This document shows, piece after piece, positions 1 through 7,258 of a DNA stretch of 64,000 nt (the stretch's first letter is position 1; each line of letters begins with the position of its first letter). Position numbers and translations under genes: made by a program. The stretch is from assembly GCF_001905825.1 (NCBI RefSeq), contig NZ_LIVV01000006.1:1-64000 (forward strand), given 5' to 3'. The notes under the pieces were generated by a model. That model made no database searches and had not been told where the DNA came from. It worked only from the letters and a program-made list of their open reading frames with translations. This DNA is from Streptomyces sp. CB02009. GTDB lineage: Bacteria > Actinomycetota > Actinomycetes > Streptomycetales > Streptomycetaceae.

Positions 1-33
1 GCCGAGGAGAAGCAGGTCGTCCCGGTGCACTGA
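1..33 (+). CDS. C-terminal end of an oligopeptide ABC transporter ATPase (partial)
   Basis: Only the last ten codons are inside the window, ending AEEKQVVPVH and TGA. The tail closely resembles the region just after the C-terminal cysteine motif of the complete ATPase at 4948-6126, which reads CHFAEEKHVVP. I infer that this is the closing ATPase gene of a preceding, paralogous peptide transporter. The bldK operon of Streptomyces is the obvious candidate, because from memory it sits directly upstream of a second peptide ABC operon. The identification rests on ten residues. Confidence 0.5.
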   Translation, partial: AEEKQVVPVH

Positions 34-58
34 CGCACCGACCGGCAGACACCTCGAA

Positions 59-94
59 GGGCGCCCCGTTCCGTACCCACGGAACGGGGCGCCC
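59..94 (+). terminator. Strong hairpin terminator after the upstream operon
   Basis: A perfect 16-bp stem (59-74 pairing with 79-94) closes a 4-nt loop, starting 25 nt after the stop codon. There is no U-tract, which is normal for Streptomyces. It separates the upstream ABC operon from the next one. Confidence 0.85.
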
Positions 95-95
95 C

Positions 96-206
96 TCGCC
101 GTCCCCGCCACCGTCTCCTCCGGGAGCACCCTTCGTCGCGCCCGGCACCGTCCCCCTCCCGCAGCGCCCTTCGCCGTCCCCGCCACCGTCTCCTCCCGCA
201 GCGCCC
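96..206. repeat. Short direct repeats upstream of the peptide-transporter operon
   Basis: A 26-nt sequence at 96-121 recurs exactly at 171-196, and a 14-nt sequence at 156-169 recurs at 193-206. The DNA is C-rich and codes for nothing convincing. It may be the remains of a small local duplication behind the terminator. Confidence 0.7.
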
Positions 207-241
207 GCCACCGTCCGGCGGCCGTAAAAGTGCAGCCCCGT

Positions 242-259
242 CAATATCAGGTGATATTG
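242..259. promoter_or_regulatory. Perfect 8-2-8 palindrome, candidate operator
   Basis: CAATATCA-GG-TGATATTG is a perfect inverted repeat centred about 47 nt before the ATG of the lipoprotein gene. It is strikingly AT-rich for this genome. Size and symmetry fit a dimeric repressor site or a site covering the promoter; which protein binds is unknown. Confidence 0.55.
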
Positions 260-297
260 GGGCCTAAGTCATACTGAGGACATTCGGGAGGCACTCC

Positions 298-1923
298 ATG
301 CGCGGAGCCACGCACGCCAAGTGGGCCGCTCTGGCCACCGCAGTCGCCCTCGCGGCGACCGCCTGCGGTGGCGGCGACGACAGCGGCGGTGGCGGAGCCG
401 ACGGCATCGTGAGTTCCTCGTGGGGCGACCCGCAGAACCCGCTGGAGCCCGCCAACACCAACGAGGTCCAGGGCGGCAAGGTCCTCTCCATGATCTTCCG
501 GGGACTCAAGCAGTACGACCCGAAGACCGGCGAGGCCAAGGACATGCTCGCCGAGAAGATCGAGACCACCGACTCGATCAACTTCACCATCACGGTCAAG
601 GACGGCTGGACCTTCTCCAACGGCGAGAAGGTGACCGCCAAGTCCTTCGTCGACGCGTGGAACTACGGCGCCGATCTGAAGAACAACCAGAAGAACGCCT
701 ACTTCTTCGGCCAGATCGAGGGCTACGACAAGGTCCACCCCGAGAAGGGCGAGCCGTCCGCCACGTCCATGTCGGGCCTCAAGGTCACCGGCCCCCAGAC
801 CTTCACGGTCAAGCTCACCCAGAAGTTCTCCACGTGGCCCATCACCCTCGGCTACGCGGCCTTCTCGCCGCTGCCCCAGGCCTTCTTCGACGACCGCCAG
901 GCCTGGCTGTCGAAGCCGATCGGCAACGGCCCGTACGCCGTCGACTCGTACTCCAAGGGCTCCCAGATGGCCCTCAAGCGCTGGGACGCCTACCCGGGCA
1001 CCGACAAGGCCCAGAACGGCGGCATCACCCTCAAGGTCTACACCGACAACAACACCGCCTACACGGACCTGACGGCCGGCAACCTCGACCTCGTCGACGA
1101 CGTCCCCGCCTCCCAGCTCAAGAACGTCGAGGCCGACCTCGGCGACCGGTACATCAACGTCCCCGCCGGCATCATCCAGACCCTGTCGTTCCCGTTCTAC
1201 GACCCGGCCTGGAACAAGCCCGGACAGGAAAAGCTCCGCCAGGGCCTCTCCATGGCGATCGACCGGAACCAGATCACCGACACGATCTTCCAGAAGACCC
1301 GGACCCCCGCCGTCGACTGGACCTCCCCGGTCCTCGGCGAGGACGGCGGCTTCAAGGACATCTGCGGCGACTTCTGCAAGTACGACGCCGACGAGGCGAA
1401 GAAGCTCGTCGCCGAGGGCGGCGGCATCCCCGGCGGCACCATGAAGATCTCGTACAACGCCGACACCGGCTCCCACAAGGAATGGGTCGACGCGGTCTGC
1501 AACTCCATCAACCGCGCCCTCGGCAACAACAAGGCCTGCGTCGGCAACCCGGTCGGCACCTTCGCCGACTTCCGCAACCAGGTCACCCAGTCGAAGATGG
1601 ACGGCCCGTTCCGGGCCGGCTGGCAGATGGACTACCCGCTCATCCAGAACTTCCTCCAGCCGCTGTACTACACCAACGCCTCGTCCAACGACGGCAAGTA
1701 CTCCGACCCCCAGTTCGACAAGCTGGTGAACGAGGCCAACGCCGAGGCGGACACCGCGAAGGCCATCGGGCTGTTCCAGCAGGCCGAGGAAGTCCTCAGG
1801 GACGACATGGGCGCCATTCCGCTCTGGTACCAGAACGGCAGCGCCGGCTACTCGGAGCGGGTCAGCAACGTCTCCCTGAACCCGTTCAGCGTCCCGGTCT
1901 ACGACCAGATCAAGGTCAACTGA
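298..1923 (+). CDS. Peptide ABC transporter substrate-binding lipoprotein (SBP family 5)
   Basis: This 541-residue protein would capture oligopeptides outside the membrane and deliver them to the permeases encoded next. It has a lipoprotein signal: charged start, hydrophobic stretch and Cys23 after AATA, followed by a Gly/Asp linker. The mature part has the family-5 layout, with an early FRGLKQYDPKTGE segment, DGWTFSNGEKVTAKSFVDAW near residue 110 and a C-terminal dipeptide-binding-like lobe ending about residue 520. A GGGAGG Shine-Dalgarno precedes the ATG by about 7 nt. It is first in a five-gene operon (SBP, permease, permease, ATPase, ATPase). From memory this matches the operon next to bldK in S. 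coelicolor. Peptide specificity cannot be read from sequence. Confidence 0.93.
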   Translation: MRGATHAKWAALATAVALAATACGGGDDSGGGGADGIVSSSWGDPQNPLEPANTNEVQGGKVLSMIFRGLKQYDPKTGEAKDMLAEKIETTDSINFTITVKDGWTFSNGEKVTAKSFVDAWNYGADLKNNQKNAYFFGQIEGYDKVHPEKGEPSATSMSGLKVTGPQTFTVKLTQKFSTWPITLGYAAFSPLPQAFFDDRQAWLSKPIGNGPYAVDSYSKGSQMALKRWDAYPGTDKAQNGGITLKVYTDNNTAYTDLTAGNLDLVDDVPASQLKNVEADLGDRYINVPAGIIQTLSFPFYDPAWNKPGQEKLRQGLSMAIDRNQITDTIFQKTRTPAVDWTSPVLGEDGGFKDICGDFCKYDADEAKKLVAEGGGIPGGTMKISYNADTGSHKEWVDAVCNSINRALGNNKACVGNPVGTFADFRNQVTQSKMDGPFRAGWQMDYPLIQNFLQPLYYTNASSNDGKYSDPQFDKLVNEANAEADTAKAIGLFQQAEEVLRDDMGAIPLWYQNGSAGYSERVSNVSLNPFSVPVYDQIKVN

Positions 1924-1940
1924 CGTCGTAGCAGGTCGGC

Positions 1941-1987
1941 GGCGTACGGCCCGGCCCGCGGACCCCCGCGCCGCCGGGCCGTACGCC
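1941..1987 (+). terminator. Intercistronic hairpin between binding protein and permease genes
   Basis: A perfect 15-bp stem (1941-1955 with 1973-1987) encloses a 17-nt GC-rich loop, between the lipoprotein stop and the permease start. Such hairpins in ABC operons usually act as partial terminators or 3'-end stabilisers, so that binding protein is made in excess over membrane parts. That role is inferred. Confidence 0.7.
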
Positions 1988-2029
1988 TTCCACAACCCTC
2001 TCCCCGGAGCCAACCCCCGGAGCCCCCCC

Positions 2030-2953
2030 ATGGGTCGATACGTGATCCGGCGGCTGCTGCAGATGATCCCGGTCTTCTTCGGCGCGACGCTGTTGATCTT
2101 TCTGATGGTGAACGTGATGGGCGACCCCATCGCCGGACTGTGCGGCGACCGCCAGTGCGACCCGGCGACCGCCGCCCAGCTGGAGAAGGAGTTCGGCCTC
2201 GACAAGCCCGTCTGGCAGCAATACCTCACCTACATGGGCAACGTCTTCACCGGAGACTTCGGCACCGCCTTCAACGGGCAGCCCGTCACCGAACTGATGG
2301 CCAGCGCCTTCCCCGTCACCATCCGGCTCACCATCGTCGCGATCCTCTTCGAGATCGTCATCGGCATCAGCCTCGGCGTGGTCACCGGCCTCAAGCGCGG
2401 CCGCCCCGTCGACACCACCGTCCTGCTGCTGACCCTGGTCGTCCTCTCCGTCCCGACCTTCGTCACCGGCCTCCTCGTCCAGCTCCTCCTCGGCGTCAAA
2501 TGGGGCTGGATCAAGCCGGCCGTCTCACCCGAGGCCACCTTCAGCGAACTCATCGTGCCCGGCCTGGTCCTCGCCTCGGTCTCGCTGGCCTACGTCACCC
2601 GGCTCACCCGGACCTCGATCGCCGAGAACAAGCGCGCCGACTACGTCCGCACCGCCGTCGCCAAGGGCCTGCCCCGCCGCCGGGTCATCAGCCGGCACCT
2701 GCTCCGCAACAGCCTCATCCCCGTCGTGACCTTCATCGGCGCCGACGTCGGCGCCCTCATGGGCGGAGCCATCGTCACCGAACGGATCTTCAACATCCAC
2801 GGCGTCGGCTACCAGCTCTACCAGGGCATCGTCCGCCAGAACACCCAGACCGTGGTGGGCTTCGTGACCATCCTCGTGCTGGTGTTCCTGCTGGCCAACC
2901 TCCTGGTCGACCTCCTGTACGCCGTCCTTGACCCGAGGATTCGCTATGCCTGA
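2030..2953 (+). CDS. Peptide ABC transporter permease, DppB/OppB type
   Basis: A 307-residue inner-membrane subunit forming half of the peptide channel. It starts with the typical MGRYVIRRLLQMIPVFFGAT segment, an N-terminal helix of the DppB class. A periplasmic region with GLDKPVWQQYLTYMGNVFTG follows, then five further membrane helices. The cytoplasmic coupling loop (EAA-like, about 195-225) reads RADYVRTAVAKGLPRRRVI and contacts an ATPase. The C-terminus DLLYAVLDPRIRYA is characteristic. The next gene overlaps its stop by 8 nt, indicating translational coupling. Confidence 0.93.
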   Translation: MGRYVIRRLLQMIPVFFGATLLIFLMVNVMGDPIAGLCGDRQCDPATAAQLEKEFGLDKPVWQQYLTYMGNVFTGDFGTAFNGQPVTELMASAFPVTIRLTIVAILFEIVIGISLGVVTGLKRGRPVDTTVLLLTLVVLSVPTFVTGLLVQLLLGVKWGWIKPAVSPEATFSELIVPGLVLASVSLAYVTRLTRTSIAENKRADYVRTAVAKGLPRRRVISRHLLRNSLIPVVTFIGADVGALMGGAIVTERIFNIHGVGYQLYQGIVRQNTQTVVGFVTILVLVFLLANLLVDLLYAVLDPRIRYA

Positions 2954-3965
2954 GCAGCCCGAGCCGCTTGAGTCGTACGAAGAGGGCCAGGCCATCGCGC
3001 CCACCGGCGCCGGCGGCGCCTCCGATCTCGCGACCGCCGAGGGCGAGACCCTGGAACAGAGTCCGTCCGCCGCCGACGGGCGGGCACCCGGCGGCCCGCT
3101 GGGCACCGGATCGGACAAGAAGCCCCGCTCCCTGTGGTCCGACGCCTGGCGCGACCTGCGCCGGAACCCGATCTTCATCATCTCCTCGCTGGTGATCCTC
3201 TTCCTGGTCGTCATCTCCATCTGGCCCCAGCTGATCGCCTCCGGAGACCCCCTCGACTGCGACCTCGCCAAGGCCCAGGAGGGCTCCCAGCCCGGCCACC
3301 CCTTCGGCTTCAACGGCCAGGGCTGCGACGTCTACACCCGCACCGTCTACGGCGCCCGGACGTCCGTGACCGTCGGCGTCCTCGCCACCCTCGGCGTCGC
3401 CGTCCTCGGCGGCATCCTCGGCGGTCTCGCCGGCTTCTTCGGCGGCGCCTGGGACGGCGTCCTCTCCCGCATCACCGACGTCTTCTTCGCCATCCCCGTC
3501 GTCCTCGGCGGCCTGGTGCTCCTCTCCGTGGTGACCAGCTCCACCGTCTGGCCCGTCATCGGCTTCATGGTGCTGCTCGGCTGGCCGCAGCTCTCCCGCA
3601 TCGCCCGCGGCTCCGTCATCACCGCCAAACAGAACGACTACGTGCAGGCGGCCCGGGCCCTCGGCGCCTCCAACTCCCGGATGATGCTCCGCCACATCAC
3701 GCCCAACGCCATCGCCCCGGTGATCGTCGTCGCCACCATCGCCCTCGGCACGTACATCGCGCTGGAGGCGACCCTGTCCTACCTCGGAGTCGGCCTGAAG
3801 CCGCCGACCGTCTCCTGGGGCATCGACATCTCCTCGGCGTCGCAGTACATCCGCAACGCGCCGCACATGCTGCTCTGGCCGGCCGGCGCGCTCGCCATCA
3901 CCGTGCTCGCCTTCATCATGCTCGGCGACGCCGTCCGCGACGCCCTCGACCCGAAGCTGAGGTAG
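2946..3965 (+). CDS. Peptide ABC transporter permease, DppC/OppC type
   Basis: The second channel subunit, 339 residues from the ATG at 2946. That start is chosen over an in-frame TTG at 2928 because GAGG lies 7 nt before it. Residues 1-60 are an unusual hydrophilic, acidic/Gly-rich leader before the first helix (IFIISSLVILFLVVISIWP). The core has the DppC hallmarks: YGARTSVTVG, the coupling loop QNDYVQAARALGASNSRM and the end GDAVRDALDPKLR. It overlaps the preceding permease by 8 nt and is followed 6 nt later by the first ATPase. Confidence 0.93.
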   Translation: MPEQPEPLESYEEGQAIAPTGAGGASDLATAEGETLEQSPSAADGRAPGGPLGTGSDKKPRSLWSDAWRDLRRNPIFIISSLVILFLVVISIWPQLIASGDPLDCDLAKAQEGSQPGHPFGFNGQGCDVYTRTVYGARTSVTVGVLATLGVAVLGGILGGLAGFFGGAWDGVLSRITDVFFAIPVVLGGLVLLSVVTSSTVWPVIGFMVLLGWPQLSRIARGSVITAKQNDYVQAARALGASNSRMMLRHITPNAIAPVIVVATIALGTYIALEATLSYLGVGLKPPTVSWGIDISSASQYIRNAPHMLLWPAGALAITVLAFIMLGDAVRDALDPKLR

Positions 3966-3971
3966 GGACCC

Positions 3972-4955
3972 ATGCTGCTCGAAGTGCGCGACCTGCACGT
4001 GGAGTTCCACACCCGCGACGGCGTGGCCAAGGCCGTCAACGGCGTCGACTACTCCGTCGACGCGGGGGAGACCCTCGCCGTCCTCGGCGAGTCCGGCTCC
4101 GGCAAGTCCGTCACCGCCCAGGCCGTGATGGGCATCCTCGACGTCCCCCCGGGCAGGATCAGCCAGGGCGAGATCCTCTTCCAGGGCCAGGACCTGCTGA
4201 AGCTCAAGGAGGACGAGCGGCGCAAGATCCGCGGCGCCAAGATGGCGATGGTCTTCCAGGACGCGCTGTCCTCGCTCAACCCCGTGCTCAGCGTCGGCGA
4301 CCAGCTCGGCGAGATGTTCCAGGTCCACCAGGGCATGTCCCGCAAGGACTCCAAGGCCAAGGCCGTCGAACTGATGGACCGGGTCCGCATCCCCGCCGCC
4401 AAGGAACGCGTCGGCCAGTACCCCCACCAGTTCTCCGGCGGCATGCGCCAGCGCATCATGATCGCGATGGCGCTGGCCCTCGAACCCGAGCTGATCATCG
4501 CCGACGAGCCCACCACCGCCCTCGACGTCACCGTCCAGGCCCAGGTCATGGACCTCCTCGCCGAGCTCCAGCGCGAACTCAACATGGGCCTCATCCTCAT
4601 CACCCACGACCTCGGCGTCGTCGCCGACGTCGCCGACAAGATCGCCGTCATGTACGCGGGCCGGATCGTCGAACAGGCCCCCGTCCACGAGATCTACAAG
4701 GCGCCCGCCCACCCCTACACCCGAGGCCTGCTCGACTCCATCCCCCGCCTCGACCAGAAGGGCCAGGAGCTCTACGCGATCAAGGGCCTCCCGCCCAACC
4801 TCCTCGCCATCCCGCCCGGCTGCGCCTTCAACCCCCGCTGCCCCATGGCCCAGGACGTCTGCCGCACCGACGTCCCCCCGCTCTACGACGTGACCGAGTC
4901 CCCGGTGAAGCGCTCCAGCGCCTGCCACTTCTGGAAGGAGTGCCTCCATGGCTGA
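3972..4955 (+). CDS. Peptide ABC transporter ATPase, DppD/OppD type
   Basis: A 327-residue cytoplasmic ATPase powering peptide import. Visible motifs are Walker A GESGSGKS (about 35-42), the signature FSGGMRQR (about 154), Walker B with DEPTTALD (about 178) and the switch histidine in ITHDLG. The C-terminus carries the oligopeptide-transporter extension with cysteines in the pattern CAFNPRCP...C...C. This extension is typical of the OppD/DppD group and in some members holds an iron-sulfur cluster. It pairs with the next ATPase, whose ATG overlaps its stop region by 8 nt. Confidence 0.94.
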   Translation: MLLEVRDLHVEFHTRDGVAKAVNGVDYSVDAGETLAVLGESGSGKSVTAQAVMGILDVPPGRISQGEILFQGQDLLKLKEDERRKIRGAKMAMVFQDALSSLNPVLSVGDQLGEMFQVHQGMSRKDSKAKAVELMDRVRIPAAKERVGQYPHQFSGGMRQRIMIAMALALEPELIIADEPTTALDVTVQAQVMDLLAELQRELNMGLILITHDLGVVADVADKIAVMYAGRIVEQAPVHEIYKAPAHPYTRGLLDSIPRLDQKGQELYAIKGLPPNLLAIPPGCAFNPRCPMAQDVCRTDVPPLYDVTESPVKRSSACHFWKECLHG

Positions 4956-6126
4956 GGCGATTCTCGAAGTCCGGGACCTCCACAAGCACTACCCCCTCAC
5001 CCAGGGCGTCGTCTTCAAGAAGCAGGTCGGCTCCGTCAAGGCCGTCGACGGCGTCGACTTCGACCTCCGCGCGGGCGAGACCCTCGGCATCGTCGGCGAA
5101 TCCGGCTGCGGCAAGTCGACGGTCGCGAAGATGCTCGTCAACCTCGAACGACCGACGTCCGGCGAGATCCGCTACAAGGGCGAGGACATCAGCAGACTCT
5201 CCCCCCGCGCGCTCAAGGCCGTCCGCCGCAACATCCAGATGGTGTTCCAGGACCCGTACACCTCGCTCAACCCGCGCATGACCGTCGGCGACATCATCGG
5301 CGAGCCGTACGAGATCCACCCCGAGGTCGCGCCCAAGGGCGACCGGCGCCGCAAGGTCCAGGACCTCCTGGACGTCGTCGGCCTCAACCCCGAGTACATC
5401 AACCGCTACCCGCACCAGTTCTCCGGCGGCCAGCGCCAGCGCATCGGCATCGCCCGCGGCCTCGCCCTCCAGCCCGAGATCATCGTCGCCGACGAACCCG
5501 TGTCCGCCCTCGACGTCTCCGTCCAGGCCCAGGTCATCAACCTGATGGGGAACCTCCAGTCCGAGTTCTCCCTGTCGTACGTCTTCATCGCCCACGACCT
5601 GTCGATCGTCCGGCACATCTCGGACCGGGTCGGCGTCATGTACCTCGGCCGGATCGTCGAGATCGGCAGCGACGCCCAGATCTACGACCACCCCACCCAC
5701 CCCTACACCCAGGCGCTGCTCTCCGCCGTCCCGGTCCCCGACCCCGAGGCGCGCGCCCACCGCGAACGCATCATCCTCACCGGCGACGTCCCCTCCCCGG
5801 CCAACATCCCGTCGGGCTGCCGCTTTCGCACCCGCTGCTGGAAGGCCCAGGAGCGCTGCGCCCTGGAGGTCCCGCTGCTCGCCGTCCCGGCCGTCTTCCG
5901 CCTCACGGACAGCCCGGCGAAGCACGACTCCGCCTGCCACTTCGCCGAGGAGAAGCACGTCGTCCCCACCGAGGAGGGCGGCGAAGGTCCCGGAGCACCG
6001 CCGGCGCCCGGCGGCGAAGGCCCCGCGGCGGCACCGGAGCCCGGCGGCGAAGGCCCCGCGGCGGCACCGCCGCCGGAGGACGGGGGCGACGGCGACGACC
6101 CCTTCAGGAAGCCCGAATCGCCTTAA
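4948..6126 (+). CDS. Peptide ABC transporter ATPase, DppF/OppF type, with repetitive acidic tail
   Basis: A 392-residue partner ATPase. It shows Walker A GESGCGKST, signature FSGGQRQR, DEPVSALD and the C-terminal cysteine motif (CRFRTRCWKAQERC) that ends in CHFAEEKHVV. After about residue 337 it adds some 55 residues not needed for the fold: three copies of GGEGP in Pro/Ala-rich spacers and an acidic GGDGDD end, encoded by near-identical DNA repeats around 5985-6075. The same short AEEK-VVP tail closes the partial gene at the window start. The tail looks like recent repeat expansion and its role is unknown. Confidence 0.92.
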   Translation: MAEAILEVRDLHKHYPLTQGVVFKKQVGSVKAVDGVDFDLRAGETLGIVGESGCGKSTVAKMLVNLERPTSGEIRYKGEDISRLSPRALKAVRRNIQMVFQDPYTSLNPRMTVGDIIGEPYEIHPEVAPKGDRRRKVQDLLDVVGLNPEYINRYPHQFSGGQRQRIGIARGLALQPEIIVADEPVSALDVSVQAQVINLMGNLQSEFSLSYVFIAHDLSIVRHISDRVGVMYLGRIVEIGSDAQIYDHPTHPYTQALLSAVPVPDPEARAHRERIILTGDVPSPANIPSGCRFRTRCWKAQERCALEVPLLAVPAVFRLTDSPAKHDSACHFAEEKHVVPTEEGGEGPGAPPAPGGEGPAAAPEPGGEGPAAAPPPEDGGDGDDPFRKPESP

Positions 6127-6207
6127 CGCACCGGCAACTTCACCGAATCGGCTCCGATATACGAACAGGTCAGACTGCACAGCGTACGGCCGTGCGGGTG
6201 CCGTGAG

Positions 6208-6241
6208 CCGGGCCGGGGCGCGCCATGTCGCCCCGGCCCGG
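6208..6241 (+). terminator. Hairpin terminator of the first peptide-transporter operon
   Basis: A perfect 13-bp GC stem (6208-6220 with 6229-6241) and 8-nt loop lie about 80 nt after the last ATPase gene. Confidence 0.75.
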
Positions 6242-6282
6242 ACCCATGCGTTCCCCGCGCCCCACAGGTTTCGCGGAACCGC

Positions 6283-7257
6283 TTGTTTCGCTTGGTGGCG
6301 ACCGTGAGTATCGGGACCGTGACTGTGACACGACCGGCACGTCTCACGGGCGCCGCGCTGTGCGCCGCGCTCGCCCTCACCGCCGCCGTGTGGATCCTCA
6401 AGGACCTCGCCGCGCTCGGCTCACCCGCCGACCTCGCCCGGTACTGGGCCGGGGACCACCACTTCCTCGTCCGGGGACGGTCCGCCACCTCCCTGGTCGA
6501 CGCCGTGCTGCTCGTCGTCTCCGCGGCCGCCGCGGCCGCCGCGATCCGCTCCCGGCACGCGGCCTCCGCGCTCGCCGCCACCGGCGCCGTGACCCTGGCC
6601 CTGCGCCTCCCCGGTCTCTGGGAGCCCGACACCGGCGCCCTCGTCACCGCCCTCCTCGAACTCGCCCTCGCCGCCGGTCTGGTCGTCACCGCCGCCGTCG
6701 GCCGCCGCCCGGCCACCGCCTCGTACGAGCCGCTGCCCACGCGCCCGCGCACGGGCCCCGCCGTCGCCGCCGGAGCCCTCCTCGCGACCTCCGCGCTCGT
6801 CGTGGCCCTGTGGGAGCTGTACTGGGCCACCGAACTGCCCCTGGAGATCACCGTCGACCGCTTCACCGGCGGCCGGTCCATCATGAAGGCGGCCCTCGCG
6901 CCCCCGCCCGGCTGGCTGTCGCTGACCCTCGTCGCCCTCTACGGGACCGGCGCCGTCTCCGCCTTCTTACGGGCCCGCCACAGCCGGGCCGTCGGCCTGC
7001 TCGGCGGAGCGTTCCTGGCGGCCGGCGGCCTCGCCGAGGTCGTCAGGACCACCCGCTACGACATGATCGGCGACTTCGCGGACCTCCCGAACACCGCCCG
7101 GCTGAGCGTCCTCACCGCCTTCTTCGGGCTGCTCGCCGGCATCGCCGTGCTCGTCCTGCTCGCCGGACGCGGCGCCCCCGCCGACGCGCCGAGCCCGTAC
7201 CCGCCGGCCGGGATGCCGCCCCCGGCCCCGCCCTACCCGCCGCCGCCCGGCTGGTGA
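6283..7257 (+). CDS. Polytopic membrane protein of unknown function, contains a TTA codon
   Basis: A 324-residue protein if translation starts at TTG 6283; GTG codons at 6295, 6304 and 6319 are alternatives and no clear Shine-Dalgarno decides. It has about eight hydrophobic segments spread from residue 20 to 300, and a Pro-rich cytoplasmic or external tail (PSPYPPAGMPPPAPPYPPPP). I do not recognise a family. The codon at 6967-6969 is TTA (Leu229 from the TTG start). TTA is very rare in Streptomyces and is read by the bldA tRNA, so this gene may be restricted to late development. It converges on the S9 peptidase gene with a 1-nt gap. Confidence 0.8.
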   Translation: MFRLVATVSIGTVTVTRPARLTGAALCAALALTAAVWILKDLAALGSPADLARYWAGDHHFLVRGRSATSLVDAVLLVVSAAAAAAAIRSRHAASALAATGAVTLALRLPGLWEPDTGALVTALLELALAAGLVVTAAVGRRPATASYEPLPTRPRTGPAVAAGALLATSALVVALWELYWATELPLEITVDRFTGGRSIMKAALAPPPGWLSLTLVALYGTGAVSAFLRARHSRAVGLLGGAFLAAGGLAEVVRTTRYDMIGDFADLPNTARLSVLTAFFGLLAGIAVLVLLAGRGAPADAPSPYPPAGMPPPAPPYPPPPGW

Positions 7258-7258
7258 C

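Noticed and set aside
2790..4985. Leftward open frame of 731 codons opposite the permease and ATPase genes
   Set aside because: It is the antisense shadow of strongly supported transporter genes; the peptide is Gly/Asp/Val/Arg-rich without domains, as expected from GC-rich antisense frames.
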